From NCBI RefSeq assembly GCF_002086275.1, contig NZ_MVHT01000010.1:1-64000 (forward strand): a stretch of DNA of 64,000 bases, in the 5' to 3' direction. The notes below the pieces were generated by a model. That model was not told the origin of the DNA, searched no databases, and saw nothing but the letters and a program-made list of their open reading frames with translations. The stretch comes from Mycobacterium intermedium (lineage in GTDB: Bacteria > Actinomycetota > Actinomycetes > Mycobacteriales > Mycobacteriaceae). Numbering within the stretch: position 1 is the stretch's first letter; each line of letters begins with the position of its first letter. The position numbers and the translations under genes are program-made. This document shows positions 44,023 to 52,490 of the stretch, piece after piece.

Positions 44023-45270
44023 ATGACCCGGCTACCGATCACCGAGTCCACCGGCGTGACCGAAGCGGTCGAGGCGGTCGAACAGTGGATCGCAGCGGAG
44101 GTACCCGAATCTTGGCGGACTGCGGCCGCCGCGGGGCCAAAAGCGTTGCGCGCCGTCCGCAGCCCGGCCGACTACGAGCAGTGGTATCCGACGTTCGCTC
44201 GATCGGGCCTGGTCGTGCCGACCTGGCTACCCGAATACGGGGGGCTGGGCGTCGGAGCCGAAGTGGCACGTGCGATCGAGGCGGCGCTAGGCCCGTTGCG
44301 GCTCTACCGGCTCAATCCGCTGGGCCTGTACAACACCGCTGCGGCGCTGTTCAGTCATGGCTCCGAGGAACAACGGCGCCGTTTCCTGCCCCCCATCGTG
44401 CGCAACGAGGAGAAGTGGTGCCAGCTGTTCAGTGAGCCCGGCGCCGGTTCCGATCTCGCCTCGCTTGCTACGCGCGCGGTGCGCGACGGTGACGGGTGGG
44501 TGATCACCGGACAAAAGGTCTGGACCACTTGGGCAAACGAAGCCGACTTCGCGATCCTGCTGGCCCGCACCGATCCCGAACAGCCAAAACACAAGGGCAT
44601 CACCTATTTTCTGCTCGACATGCACCAGCCCGGAGTCCAGGTACGGCCACTCCGTCAGATCACCGGTGAGGCTGAATTCAACGAGGTCTTCATCGACGGA
44701 GCCCGCGTTCCGGACGCACATCGCGTCGGCGAACTCAACGACGGGTGGCGGGTCAGCGCCGCGACCTTGTCCAGCGAACGGCAGATGGTGTCGGGGTCGG
44801 GCTCGGGTGCGGGCTCGGGTCGCATGGGCGGATCCAGCGCAGCGCGGCTGATCAGTCTCGCCCAGGAGACCGGGCGGTGGGACGACCCCGTCGTCAGGGG
44901 CAAAGTCATGCGTCTGTGGGCTCAAGAGCAGGTCCGCGCCTGGACCAACGCCCGTGTCCGCGCGGCGCTTTCGGCCGGGCAATCCCCTGGAGCCGCCTCG
45001 TCGATCGGCAAGGTGCACCAAGCCACTCTCAATCAGCAGATCCAAGATCTCATGGTGGATCTGCTGGGGACGGACGCTATCGCGTGGCCCGCCGACGATC
45101 CGGACGCAATGCCGCGCGAGGTGCACGGCATGCTGCGCAGCCTGGCCAACGGAACGGAAGGCGGCACCACCGACATCAACAAGAACATCCTGGGCGAACG
45201 GGTACTCGGGTTGCCTCGAGAACCCGACCCATGGAAGGGCAAGCCCTGGAAGGACATCCCGCGGTCGTGA
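44023..45270 (+). CDS. Acyl-CoA dehydrogenase family protein
   Basis: 415-residue flavoprotein with FSEPGAGSDLASLATRAV, WVITGQKVWTTWA for FAD and substrate binding, and TEGGTTDINKNILGERVLGLP at the C-terminus. Here the Glu at the medium-chain catalytic site is kept (EGGT). A Gly/Ser-rich stretch (SGSGSGAGSGRMGGSS) near residue 265 is unusual and probably a surface loop. It should act before the crotonases encoded next to it. The downstream crotonase starts within its stop (GTGA). Confidence 0.92.
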   Translation: MTRLPITESTGVTEAVEAVEQWIAAEVPESWRTAAAAGPKALRAVRSPADYEQWYPTFARSGLVVPTWLPEYGGLGVGAEVARAIEAALGPLRLYRLNPLGLYNTAAALFSHGSEEQRRRFLPPIVRNEEKWCQLFSEPGAGSDLASLATRAVRDGDGWVITGQKVWTTWANEADFAILLARTDPEQPKHKGITYFLLDMHQPGVQVRPLRQITGEAEFNEVFIDGARVPDAHRVGELNDGWRVSAATLSSERQMVSGSGSGAGSGRMGGSSAARLISLAQETGRWDDPVVRGKVMRLWAQEQVRAWTNARVRAALSAGQSPGAASSIGKVHQATLNQQIQDLMVDLLGTDAIAWPADDPDAMPREVHGMLRSLANGTEGGTTDINKNILGERVLGLPREPDPWKGKPWKDIPRS

Positions 45271-46082
45271 GCCCCTACCAACGCCTGGACGTCGCGAAGT
45301 CGGACGGCGTCGGATGGCTCATCCTGAACCGGCCCGACGCCGGCAACGCGTTCGACGCCCTGATGCTCGACGAACTCGAAGCCGCGTGGCGCGAACTCGA
45401 TGCCGACCCCGAGGTGCGGGTTATCGTCAACACCGCCAACGGCAAAGCATTCTGCACGGGCATGGACGTCGTGCAGGTAGCACGCGACAAGGACGCGATG
45501 CGCCGACATTCCCGCCGGACCAGGGACGCCACGCTGATGATCTCGTCCTGGCACTGCCAGGTGTGGAAACCGGTGATCGCCGCGGTAAATGGGGTGTGCG
45601 CGGGCGGCGGGCTGCACCTGGTGGCGGACGCCGACATCGTCATCGCCGCGGAGTCAGCGTCGTTCGTCGACCCCCATGTATCGGTAGGCCAGGCCGTGGC
45701 CTACGAGGCGATCACCCTGCTGCGGAAATCACCGATGGAGGCCATCACCCGAATGGCGCTCATCGGCAAGGGCGAACGCGTCTCGGCCCAGCACGCATAC
45801 GAATTGGGAATACTCTCTGAGGTGGTGCCGGACGACCAACTTCGCCCAGCGGCGGCGCGGCTGGCCGCGGCTGTCGCCTCCAACTCACCGACGGCCATGC
45901 GCGCCACCAAGAAAGCGCTGTGGCGCTCCCTGGAGGTCGGTCTTACGCAGGCACGCAACGAAGCCGCCGAGGAGATCTGGCAGCTGCGCAACCACCCCGA
46001 CCATGCCGAAGGGGTCCGCGCGTGGCGGGAAAAGCGGGTTCCACAGTGGCAACCGCTGTCCGATGCAGTGGAGGTTCCGTGA
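45267..46082 (+). CDS. Enoyl-CoA hydratase/isomerase family protein, His-His type (first of tandem pair)
   Basis: 271-residue crotonase. Oxyanion-hole segments are GKAFCTGMDV and NGVCAGGGLHLVADADI. Both catalytic Glu positions are His (H117 after GGGL; H137 in FVDPHVSVG), so classical hydration is unlikely. It is a close paralog of the next gene. GTG start overlaps the previous stop in GTGA, and its own stop overlaps the next start in the same way. Confidence 0.88.
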   Translation: MSPYQRLDVAKSDGVGWLILNRPDAGNAFDALMLDELEAAWRELDADPEVRVIVNTANGKAFCTGMDVVQVARDKDAMRRHSRRTRDATLMISSWHCQVWKPVIAAVNGVCAGGGLHLVADADIVIAAESASFVDPHVSVGQAVAYEAITLLRKSPMEAITRMALIGKGERVSAQHAYELGILSEVVPDDQLRPAAARLAAAVASNSPTAMRATKKALWRSLEVGLTQARNEAAEEIWQLRNHPDHAEGVRAWREKRVPQWQPLSDAVEVP

Positions 46083-46879
46083 CATATCAATGGCTCATCG
46101 TCGAGAGGCACGGGCCCGTCGGCTGGATCATCAACAATCGGCCCGAACGGCTCAACGCCTACGACGCAGTGATGCGTGAGGAATTCCCCAGAGCGTGGGC
46201 GGAGTTGGACGCCGACCCACAGGTGCGCGTGATCGTGCATACCGGAAACGGTCGGGCCTTCCAGGTGGGCGCCGACGTCGAAGATCTCGACGGCGAGGCC
46301 GTCCTGCAGTTCCAGAAAACGATGCAAACGCTCGACCTCAAACTCACCGCCTGGCATTGCAACGTCGGAAAGCCGGTGATCACTGCGGTCAATGGGGTGT
46401 GTGCGGGTGGTGGCCTGCATTGGGTGGCCGACGCCGACATCGTCATTGCGGCCGCCGACGCGACTTTCGTCGACCCCCATGTGTCGATCGGTCAAGTCTC
46501 CGCGCTGGAGACCATCGCTCTCATGCGCAAGGTGCCGGCAGAGGCGGTGCTTCGGATGGCACTCATCGGCAGCCACGAACGACTGACCGCGCAGCGCGCC
46601 TACCAACTCGGCATGATCAGCGAGGTCATCGACCCGCCGGAGAAGTTGCGCGACGCCGCACAAGTGCTCGCGGAGAAGATCGCCCGGAACTCACCGGCGG
46701 CGATGCGAGCCACCAAGCGGGCGTTGTGGGGTGCGCTCGAGTACGGCTTGACCGACGCTTGCCGCGCAGGCGCCAAGCATCTGACCTCCATGTGGGGCCA
46801 TCCAGACCAGAACGAGGGACCGTTGGCATTCGCCGAGAAGAGGACGCCTAACTGGGCTCCGCTGGAGAGTGAACCGTGA
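46079..46879 (+). CDS. Enoyl-CoA hydratase/isomerase family protein, His-His type (second of tandem pair)
   Basis: 266-residue crotonase closely related to the preceding one, with GVCAGGGLHWVADADIV and FVDPHVSIGQ. The two Glu positions are again His (H114 and H134). The first oxyanion segment is GRAFQVGADV, where the paralog has FCTGMDV. Tandem duplicates with the same replaced residues suggest a specialised activity, perhaps a heteromer. Start and stop overlap neighbours in GTGA. Confidence 0.88.
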   Translation: MTYQWLIVERHGPVGWIINNRPERLNAYDAVMREEFPRAWAELDADPQVRVIVHTGNGRAFQVGADVEDLDGEAVLQFQKTMQTLDLKLTAWHCNVGKPVITAVNGVCAGGGLHWVADADIVIAAADATFVDPHVSIGQVSALETIALMRKVPAEAVLRMALIGSHERLTAQRAYQLGMISEVIDPPEKLRDAAQVLAEKIARNSPAAMRATKRALWGALEYGLTDACRAGAKHLTSMWGHPDQNEGPLAFAEKRTPNWAPLESEP

Positions 46880-48321
46880 GCCTCGCGGAGGTATTGGACG
46901 GCCCGCCCGACATCGCCGTCCACACGCTCGGCGGCGATGTGACACGAAACGAGTTGGCAGCCAGCGCCGATCAACTGAGCAAGGTGCTCACCGAGATTGG
47001 CTTGACCACCGGCGAGGTCGTTGCCGCCATGCTGCCCAACGACTCCGTCACCATCGCCGCGCTGTTCGGAACCTGGCGCGCCGGCGGGGTGTACACGCCG
47101 CTCAATCCTCGCGCGCCCGACGCCGAGCTCGTCACGCAACTCGAGACGTTGCGGCCTGTAGCGGTGATCACCACTCCGGCTCTGGCACAGCGCTTCTCTT
47201 CATCCGGGTTGCCGGTTGTCGTGGGCTCGGAGCTCGAATGGTCCGTCACATCCACTTCCGCACCACCGGCGGGACGGCGTACTTACGACTCCGATGTCGC
47301 CCTGCTGCAGTTCACTTCGGGCACCACCGGTCCACCGAAGCCAGTGCCATTGCGTCATGCCACCGTGTTGGATCTGATCGACCGACTGCTGGACAAGCTG
47401 CGCGGCGCGAAGTCCGCCACAGCCGAGAAGCGCACCCCGATGCCCAACCTGGTGCCGCTGTCCTTGTCGTTGTGGGCCGGTATTTACCAAGTGTTGTTCG
47501 CATTTCGGGCCGGCGCGGGCGTCGTGTTGATGGAGCGGTTTTCGCCCGCAGACTTCGCGGCGTTGGTCAAGCGGCATCAGTTGCGCTCCACCGTGTTACC
47601 GCCAGCGGCCTTGACCATGGTGCTGCACGACGACTCGGTAACGGACTTGTCGCCGTTGCGGATCGTCCGCTCGATCACCGCTCCCCTGTCTCCGGTTCAG
47701 GCCGCCCGCTTCCGCGACAAGTTCGGCGTGCTGGTGCTGAACTCCTACGGGCAGACCGAACTCGGTGGCGAAGTGGTCGGGTGGTCGGCCGCCGACGCGC
47801 GCGAATGGGGTGAAACGAAGCTGGGTTCGGTGGGGCGACCACTTCCGGGCATTGATGTGACGATCCAGGACGACGAGGTGATGGTCCGCACGCCCACCAC
47901 CGCGGCACGCAAGATCGATCCGGCATTCCTGGACCGACTCACCGACGACGGCTGGTTCCACACTGGCGATCTCGGCTGGTTCGATGACGACGGCTTCCTG
48001 TGGCTTGACGGTCGGGTGTCGGACATGATCAATCGGGGCGGGCTCAAGGTGTTTCCTGGCGCGGTGGAGGACGTGCTGGTGGCCGCAGCCGGGGTACGCG
48101 AGGCGGCAGTCGTCGGAATTCCTGATGAGCGACTGGGCGAGGTGCCCTGGGCGTTTGTGGTGCGCAGCGACCCGTCACTCACCGAGTCGGCGCTGGTGTC
48201 CTGGTGTCGCGAGCGGCTGACGCCATACCGCGTTCCGGCACGTATTGTGTTCGTCGATCAGTTGCCGCGCAACGATGTTGGCAAGGTGGTCAAGCGGGAA
48301 CTGGCCGCGCTGGCTCAGTAG
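46876..48321 (+). CDS. Acyl-CoA ligase (class I adenylate-forming)
   Basis: 481-residue, rather short ligase. Motifs are LLQFTSGTTGPPKPV (the ATP loop has Pro before Val where most have Gly), NSYGQTELGG, FHTGDLGWFDDDGFLWLDG and NDVGKVVKRE with the A10 Lys. It should activate the pathway's acid or an intermediate. GTG start in a GTGA overlap. It is followed by 206 bp containing an inverted repeat and a candidate regulon site, after which the membrane protein genes begin. Confidence 0.9.
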   Translation: MSLAEVLDGPPDIAVHTLGGDVTRNELAASADQLSKVLTEIGLTTGEVVAAMLPNDSVTIAALFGTWRAGGVYTPLNPRAPDAELVTQLETLRPVAVITTPALAQRFSSSGLPVVVGSELEWSVTSTSAPPAGRRTYDSDVALLQFTSGTTGPPKPVPLRHATVLDLIDRLLDKLRGAKSATAEKRTPMPNLVPLSLSLWAGIYQVLFAFRAGAGVVLMERFSPADFAALVKRHQLRSTVLPPAALTMVLHDDSVTDLSPLRIVRSITAPLSPVQAARFRDKFGVLVLNSYGQTELGGEVVGWSAADAREWGETKLGSVGRPLPGIDVTIQDDEVMVRTPTTAARKIDPAFLDRLTDDGWFHTGDLGWFDDDGFLWLDGRVSDMINRGGLKVFPGAVEDVLVAAAGVREAAVVGIPDERLGEVPWAFVVRSDPSLTESALVSWCRERLTPYRVPARIVFVDQLPRNDVGKVVKRELAALAQ

Positions 48322-48345
48322 TCACGCTGGCCCCACTCGCCGAGT

Positions 48346-48393
48346 GTGTGGCCTGTGGCCCTCAAAATTCGAGTCGCGGTACATAGGCCACAC
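48346..48393. promoter_or_regulatory. Inverted repeat after the ligase gene
   Basis: Perfect 9-bp arms GTGTGGCCT (48346) and AGGCCACAC (48385) separated by 30 bp, 25 bp after the ligase stop. There is no T-run, so it is not a clear intrinsic terminator. It could be an mRNA hairpin that partly ends or processes the upstream transcript, or a binding site. Confidence 0.45.
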
Positions 48394-48446
48394 GTTCGGC
48401 GCCACTTCCGTCCAGGCGTCGACGCCACCGGCCACCACCGCAGTGT

Positions 48447-48462
48447 GAGAACCAAGGCTCTC
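48447..48462. promoter_or_regulatory. Candidate regulon site, GAGAAC-N4-GCTCTC
   Basis: A near-palindromic copy of the recurrent motif (5 of 6 left, 4 of 6 right), 65 bp upstream of the 32-codon gene at 48528. It suggests that the membrane protein genes have their own promoter within the operon. Confidence 0.45.
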
Positions 48463-48527
48463 GCAATTCGAAAGTGGTGTTACTCTGCGATGCAAATACA
48501 AATTTCCAGCAGACGAAGGGGGCGACC

Positions 48528-48626
48528 ATGTGGCAGGAGATCGTCCGCCTGGCGGTGACATGGGTTGTCATGTGCGGACTGGTCGCGTTCTTCTACTGGA
48601 TGTTGGCCAACATCGGGACGTTCTGA
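48528..48626 (+). CDS. 32-residue single-helix membrane microprotein
   Basis: Reads MWQEIVRLAVTWVVMCGLVA and then FFYWMLANIGTF: one membrane helix of about 20 residues with a short charged N-terminus and almost no C-terminal tail. AAGGGGG lies 6 nt before the ATG, and the stop overlaps the next ATG (TGATG), which argues that it is real. Size and shape recall small accessory subunits of membrane complexes (for example CydX or KdpF), but it is not recognisably one of them. First of four linked membrane protein genes. Confidence 0.75.
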   Translation: MWQEIVRLAVTWVVMCGLVAFFYWMLANIGTF

Positions 48627-48745
48627 TGGACGACCAAGACCGCCGACGCCGCCGCGGACTCATCGCGTTCCAGATCTTCATCTACGGCCTGCTGATTGCG
48701 ATGTTTGCGATCCAGGTGCAGATGTACCTCACCAGGGACTGGTGA
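48626..48745 (+). CDS. 39-residue single-helix membrane microprotein
   Basis: Starts MDDQDRRRRRG and continues as one membrane helix (about residues 12-33) ending YLTRDW. The five arginines before the helix predict a cytosolic N-terminus by the positive-inside rule. It starts on the last base of the previous stop (TGATG) and ends 6 bp before the next start, so translation is coupled. Not recognised. With the 32-residue protein it probably flanks a larger membrane subunit. Confidence 0.75.
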   Translation: MDDQDRRRRRGLIAFQIFIYGLLIAMFAIQVQMYLTRDW

Positions 48746-48751
48746 TCGCTC

Positions 48752-49435
48752 ATGACACTGGACCAGTCAGTCACCCTCGACGACCACGAGGACCAGACAA
48801 GACAGGCGCAGCGGCGCGCAGACCGATGGCTCATCGCGGGCACGGCGCTCATGGGCACTCTGGTGCTCGGCCCGATCGGCCTCCCTGTCTTCTGTCGCGG
48901 CCTTTACTTACTCAGAAAGGCGCAACGCGAAGGCCTCTCCGTCCGGCCGACAATGGTCACCCTCATCGGATACGTCGTGATCTTGGACGCCGCACTGAAC
49001 AGCATCGGCTGGGCGCTGGATCTGTTCGCCAACCACGCCTTGATCACTCGCACGGTATTCACCGCGTGGGGCAACCTCATCGACGCCGGCTATTTCTGGC
49101 ACTACAACGAACTTTGGATCGGCGGCGCCAGCGCCCCCGGTGAGAAGGCCTGGGTCATGGTCTGTGTCCTCATCGCCTTCCCGATGCGGATCGCCGCCGC
49201 CATCGCCTTCCTGCAGATGAAGCGCTGGGGACATCAGTGGCTGATCGTGACCTGCTGGTTCGGCATCGTGCTCTGGACCGGCTACATCTTCAACATGACG
49301 CTGTATGCCGACGTGCGCTACACGGCCGTGGGCCTGCCCGTATTCGGCTGGTGGGCATTCAACATCTTCTACATCACCCCATTCCTGGCGATTCCCTACC
49401 TACACACCGTGAACCGGGAAATCTTCTCCGACTAG
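48752..49435 (+). CDS. Polytopic membrane protein, function unknown
   Basis: 227 residues with about five membrane helices (near 26-54, 66-97, 132-156, 162-186 and 193-217). Polar residues within or beside helices include [15 protein letters not shown] and [11 protein letters not shown], and an aromatic-rich end ([14 protein letters not shown]). I considered copper membrane monooxygenase and AveC-like spirocyclase families and could not confirm either. It is the largest of four consecutive membrane proteins embedded in an acyl-CoA catabolic operon, so it may be a transporter, a membrane oxidase subunit or a cyclase. Confidence 0.8.
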   Translation: MTLDQSVTLDDHEDQTRQAQRRADRWLIAGTALMGTLVLGPIGLPVFCRGLYLLRKAQREGLSVRPTMVTLIGYVVILDAALNSIGWALDLFANHALITRTVFTAWGNLIDAGYFWHYNELWIGGASAPGEKAWVMVCVLIAFPMRIAAAIAFLQMKRWGHQWLIVTCWFGIVLWTGYIFNMTLYADVRYTAVGLPVFGWWAFNIFYITPFLAIPYLHTVNREIFSD

Positions 49436-49451
49436 CGAGGAAGGAAGGACC

Positions 49452-49880
49452 GTGTCTCAAACCACCTCGGAGGCAACGGATCCGGTTGCATCGCTGCCGA
49501 TCGGAACCACTTCAACCTGGGCGAGGATGCACAAATGGCTCCGGAGAGGACTGTACGTCTGCCTCTTTGGATTGGTCATCGAGGGATCGATGACCGTGCC
49601 GGTGATGGCGATCTGGTACGGGTGGCCGACGCTATCCCTCACCGAGATCTGCAGTGAGTTGATGAAAGTGCGCTACTCCGACGACTCGCTCGAATGCCAC
49701 CAGCCGTATCCGATCGGCGGCCCGCCGTTCGGAGGTGCTCCCGAAGCCGCCGGCCAACGAACTGCTCGCGACGACTGGGGAATTCAGCCCAAACCGAGGT
49801 ATGACCGTATTGGTTTCAGGGAATTGATCAGAATTCACGACGAACGCGTGGCCAGGCAGCCAAGCGCCCCACATCCGTGA
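49452..49880 (+). CDS. Single-pass membrane protein with Cys pair, function unknown
   Basis: 142 residues: a cytosolic N-terminus, one helix (about 31-54), then an outer domain with two cysteines (EICSEL and LECHQPYP), a Gly/Pro-rich loop and a charged end. The cysteines could form a disulfide or bind metal together with the adjacent His. GTG start with AAGGAAGGA upstream. It follows the polytopic protein by 16 bp and precedes the degenerate SDR by 1 bp. Not recognised. It completes the four-gene membrane set. Confidence 0.75.
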   Translation: MSQTTSEATDPVASLPIGTTSTWARMHKWLRRGLYVCLFGLVIEGSMTVPVMAIWYGWPTLSLTEICSELMKVRYSDDSLECHQPYPIGGPPFGGAPEAAGQRTARDDWGIQPKPRYDRIGFRELIRIHDERVARQPSAPHP

Positions 49881-49881
49881 C

Positions 49882-50481
49882 GTGACTGCTCGGACGGTCG
49901 TCATAGGGCCGACCAAAGAATTGTCCGCCGCGCTCGCCGACGGACTCGATGCATCCGTTGTCGAGGACAACATGCAGACATTGCCGGAGGCCGATGGCGT
50001 GGTCATCGTCGTCGACCCCGATCCCGAAGCCGGGCCTCTCAGTGCCCTTCACCCCGAGGAATGGGACCGCATCGTGAACGCCACGTTGTGGGACACGCTC
50101 GCCGCGTTGCAACGCGCTCGCCGTTCCGTTCGTCAGTCCCGTGGACGCATCGTTCTCGTGGTGCCGACCATCGGCCTAGCCGGCGCCGCCCAACTCGTCG
50201 GCTATACCACCGCGCTCGAGGGTGTCCGCGCCATGGCGAAATCGGCAGCTCGACAATGGAGTTCCGAAGGCATCGCGGTAAATGTCGTCGCAACGGCCCT
50301 GCGACTGTTCGCCCCCGACGAGGCTGCCGCGGCGGCACACCTGTCGGCTCCCGCGGTGCAGGATTCCGCCTCGCTTCTCCAATCTGTTGTGGAGTCGGTC
50401 AAATTCCTGCTGCTGCGACGTCTCGATCACGTCGTCGGCGAGACCATCGTGGTCGATGGCGGCTCGGTGATGCTGCCGTGA
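49882..50481 (+). CDS. Degenerate SDR-fold protein
   Basis: 199 residues with the C-terminal half of a short-chain dehydrogenase (GIAVNVVATAL, VVGETIVVDGGSVM), but the N-terminal GxxxGxG nucleotide loop is replaced by VIGPTKEL and the catalytic Lys of YxxxK is Leu (GYTTALEG). It should not be a normal dehydrogenase. There is no frameshift, so it looks like a retained non-catalytic subunit. The stop overlaps the start of an intact SDR (GTGA), its likely partner. Confidence 0.8.
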   Translation: MTARTVVIGPTKELSAALADGLDASVVEDNMQTLPEADGVVIVVDPDPEAGPLSALHPEEWDRIVNATLWDTLAALQRARRSVRQSRGRIVLVVPTIGLAGAAQLVGYTTALEGVRAMAKSAARQWSSEGIAVNVVATALRLFAPDEAAAAAHLSAPAVQDSASLLQSVVESVKFLLLRRLDHVVGETIVVDGGSVMLP

Positions 50482-51236
50482 CCCTCACCGGCATGACGGT
50501 GCTCGTGACCGGATCCGGCGCAGGGGTCGGCCGCGGTATCGCGCTGGCGTTGGCCTCGCAAGGTGCACACGTCATCGTCGCCACCCGGTCGGAGACCGGC
50601 CTGGCGGTCAGAGCCGAGATAGTATCGCGCGGAGGAGCCGCTACCTTCGCGCGCTGCGACGTTACCAACGGCGAAGCGGTCGCCGCCGCAGTAGAACTCG
50701 CGGTCACGACAACCGGGCGGCTCGATGCCGTGGTGCACAACGCCACCAGCAATCTCTCAAGCCAGCCGCATCAGCTGGCGGATGTCGACCGTGAGCTCTG
50801 GAACAGCCATTTCTCGGTGTCCGTGCGCGGCGCCTATCATTGCGCCGCTGCTGCGTTTGCAGCGCTCAAAGAACGAGGCGGAACGTTCTTGGTCATGACC
50901 TCGCCTGCCGGCATCGAGGGCAGCGCGACGCTACCCCTATACGCCACGATGAAGGGTGCGCTGCGCGGCTTCGCCAAGAGCCTCGCCCGCGAATGGGCTC
51001 CCTACCACATCACCGTGAATGCCGTCTCCCCCTTGGCCTATTCACCTGCGATGACTGCCGCGATAGCGGCCGATCCAGACATGGAAGGGAGGTTGGCGCG
51101 TCGAATTCCGCTGGGACACATCGGAGACCCTGAGCGCGACATCGGATCTGCGGTCTCATTCCTGGTGAGCCCGGCGGCGAGATACGTCACCGGTCAGACC
51201 CTCGGCGTGGACGGCGGTCACTACACGAATCTCTAA
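50478..51236 (+). CDS. SDR family oxidoreductase
   Basis: 252-residue short-chain dehydrogenase with an intact Rossmann loop (GSGAGVGRGIALALASQG), active-site Ser in MTSPAG, YATMK, and the C-terminal TGQTLGVDGGHYTNL. A 3-hydroxyacyl-CoA or ring-alcohol dehydrogenase role would fit the operon. It is coupled to the degenerate SDR gene upstream. After it comes a 75-bp gap with a regulon site and then an amidohydrolase gene. Confidence 0.9.
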   Translation: MTLTGMTVLVTGSGAGVGRGIALALASQGAHVIVATRSETGLAVRAEIVSRGGAATFARCDVTNGEAVAAAVELAVTTTGRLDAVVHNATSNLSSQPHQLADVDRELWNSHFSVSVRGAYHCAAAAFAALKERGGTFLVMTSPAGIEGSATLPLYATMKGALRGFAKSLAREWAPYHITVNAVSPLAYSPAMTAAIAADPDMEGRLARRIPLGHIGDPERDIGSAVSFLVSPAARYVTGQTLGVDGGHYTNL

Positions 51237-51245
51237 CAGACAACC

Positions 51246-51261
51246 GAAAATACTCATTCTC
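51246..51261. promoter_or_regulatory. Candidate regulon site, GAAAAT-N4-ATTCTC
   Basis: One mismatch from the perfect GAGAAT-N4-ATTCTC copy at 59640. It lies 51 bp upstream of the amidohydrolase start at 51312. Flanking CCGAA and TTCGG extend the symmetry. One of the two best copies of the recurrent motif. Confidence 0.6.
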
Positions 51262-51311
51262 GTATTCGGATATAGTGGTCTCCAATTAGCTGAGCCTGCA
51301 AGGAGGCGGCC

Positions 51312-52490
51312 ATGGCGGATGGACAAGCGTTCGAGGTCTGGGATGCCGACAACCACATGTACGAGACCATCGACGCCTACACCCGGTACCTGCCGGAAAA
51401 GTACTCCGAAGCACTGAAGTTCGTTGACATCAACGGCCGCAAGAAATTGCAGATCCTTGGCACCGTCACCGAGTGCATCCCTAACCCAACCTACGAAGTG
51501 ATTCCCACGCCGGGTGCGTGGGCCGACTACTACCGCGGAATCAACCCGGAGGGCAAGACCCTGCGTGAACTCGCCGACCCGATCCGCTGCCCTGACGAAT
51601 TCCGGCGCCCGGACTTACGCCTGGCGTTGATGGACCGCCAAGGCGTCGACGGCGCCGTGATGTTCCCGACAACGGCGGGAATGCTCGAAGAACGAACGAA
51701 ATCCGACACCGAGCTCACCCATGCGATCACCCACGCCTTCAACCGATGGCTACTCGACGATTGGACATTCAACTATCAGAACCGAATCTTTCCCGTTCCC
51801 GCTGTCTCGCTGAACGATCCCGCCAAGGGCGTCGAAGAGCTCGAATGGTGCCTCGCCAACGGCGCGAAAACGGTGCTGATTCGGCCCGCGCCGGTGCCCC
51901 GCGAAGACGGCACCTCCCGATCTCCGGCACTGCCGGAATTTGACGACTTCTGGCGGCTGGTCGAGTCGTCGGGCATCTCCGTGCAGATGCACAACTCGGA
52001 TGCGGGGTACGACCGCTATTTGAACGACTGGGAAGACGGAGACGAGTTCCAGGGCTTCCAGCTGACGAAGTTCCGCGGATTCGTATATGAAGAGAGCCGC
52101 CACATTTTCGACACGCTCGCCGCGTTCATCGCCCACGGCGTGTTCGAGCGCTTTCCTGGTCTGCGCATTGGTGTGGTCGAGAACGGCGGGTCGTGGGCCC
52201 AACGGCTGATGGAGGCGTTCGACCGGGTGTACCGGAAAAAGCCACGCGATTTCGACGAGCACCCAGGTGATGTCTTCCGCAGGCATGTCTGGATTAATCC
52301 GTTCCACGAGGAAGACATGCCGCATCTCATCGAGGTACTCGGCGTCAATCGGGTGATGTTCGGCTCGGACTACCCGCATCCGGAGGGTCTCGCTGAGCCG
52401 GCGCAATTCGTCACCGAACTCAAGGACCTGCCGGCCGAAACTACCGCGCGAGTCATGGGTGGCAACCTCAAGGAACTCATCGGCGTCTAG
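51312..52490 (+). CDS. Amidohydrolase-2 family metal-dependent hydrolase or decarboxylase
   Basis: 392-residue TIM-barrel protein of the ACMSD-like group. The first-strand metal site is DADNHMYE in place of HxH; VQMHNSDAGY carries a His, and GSDYPHPEGLAEP the metal Asp. It is closely related to the proteins at 58428 and 62520 (shared DAYTRYLPEK and THAITHAFNRW patterns). Expected chemistry is hydrolysis or decarboxylation of an acid, perhaps as the CoA ester. AAGGAGG precedes the ATG. Its end overlaps the convergent P450 gene by 14 bp. Confidence 0.88.
   Translation: MADGQAFEVWDADNHMYETIDAYTRYLPEKYSEALKFVDINGRKKLQILGTVTECIPNPTYEVIPTPGAWADYYRGINPEGKTLRELADPIRCPDEFRRPDLRLALMDRQGVDGAVMFPTTAGMLEERTKSDTELTHAITHAFNRWLLDDWTFNYQNRIFPVPAVSLNDPAKGVEELEWCLANGAKTVLIRPAPVPREDGTSRSPALPEFDDFWRLVESSGISVQMHNSDAGYDRYLNDWEDGDEFQGFQLTKFRGFVYEESRHIFDTLAAFIAHGVFERFPGLRIGVVENGGSWAQRLMEAFDRVYRKKPRDFDEHPGDVFRRHVWINPFHEEDMPHLIEVLGVNRVMFGSDYPHPEGLAEPAQFVTELKDLPAETTARVMGGNLKELIGV

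Noticed and set aside
48752..49880. Copper membrane monooxygenase (PmoCAB-like) operon
   Set aside because: Only one polytopic protein is present, there is no cupredoxin-type PmoB subunit, and the metal-binding signatures were not found.
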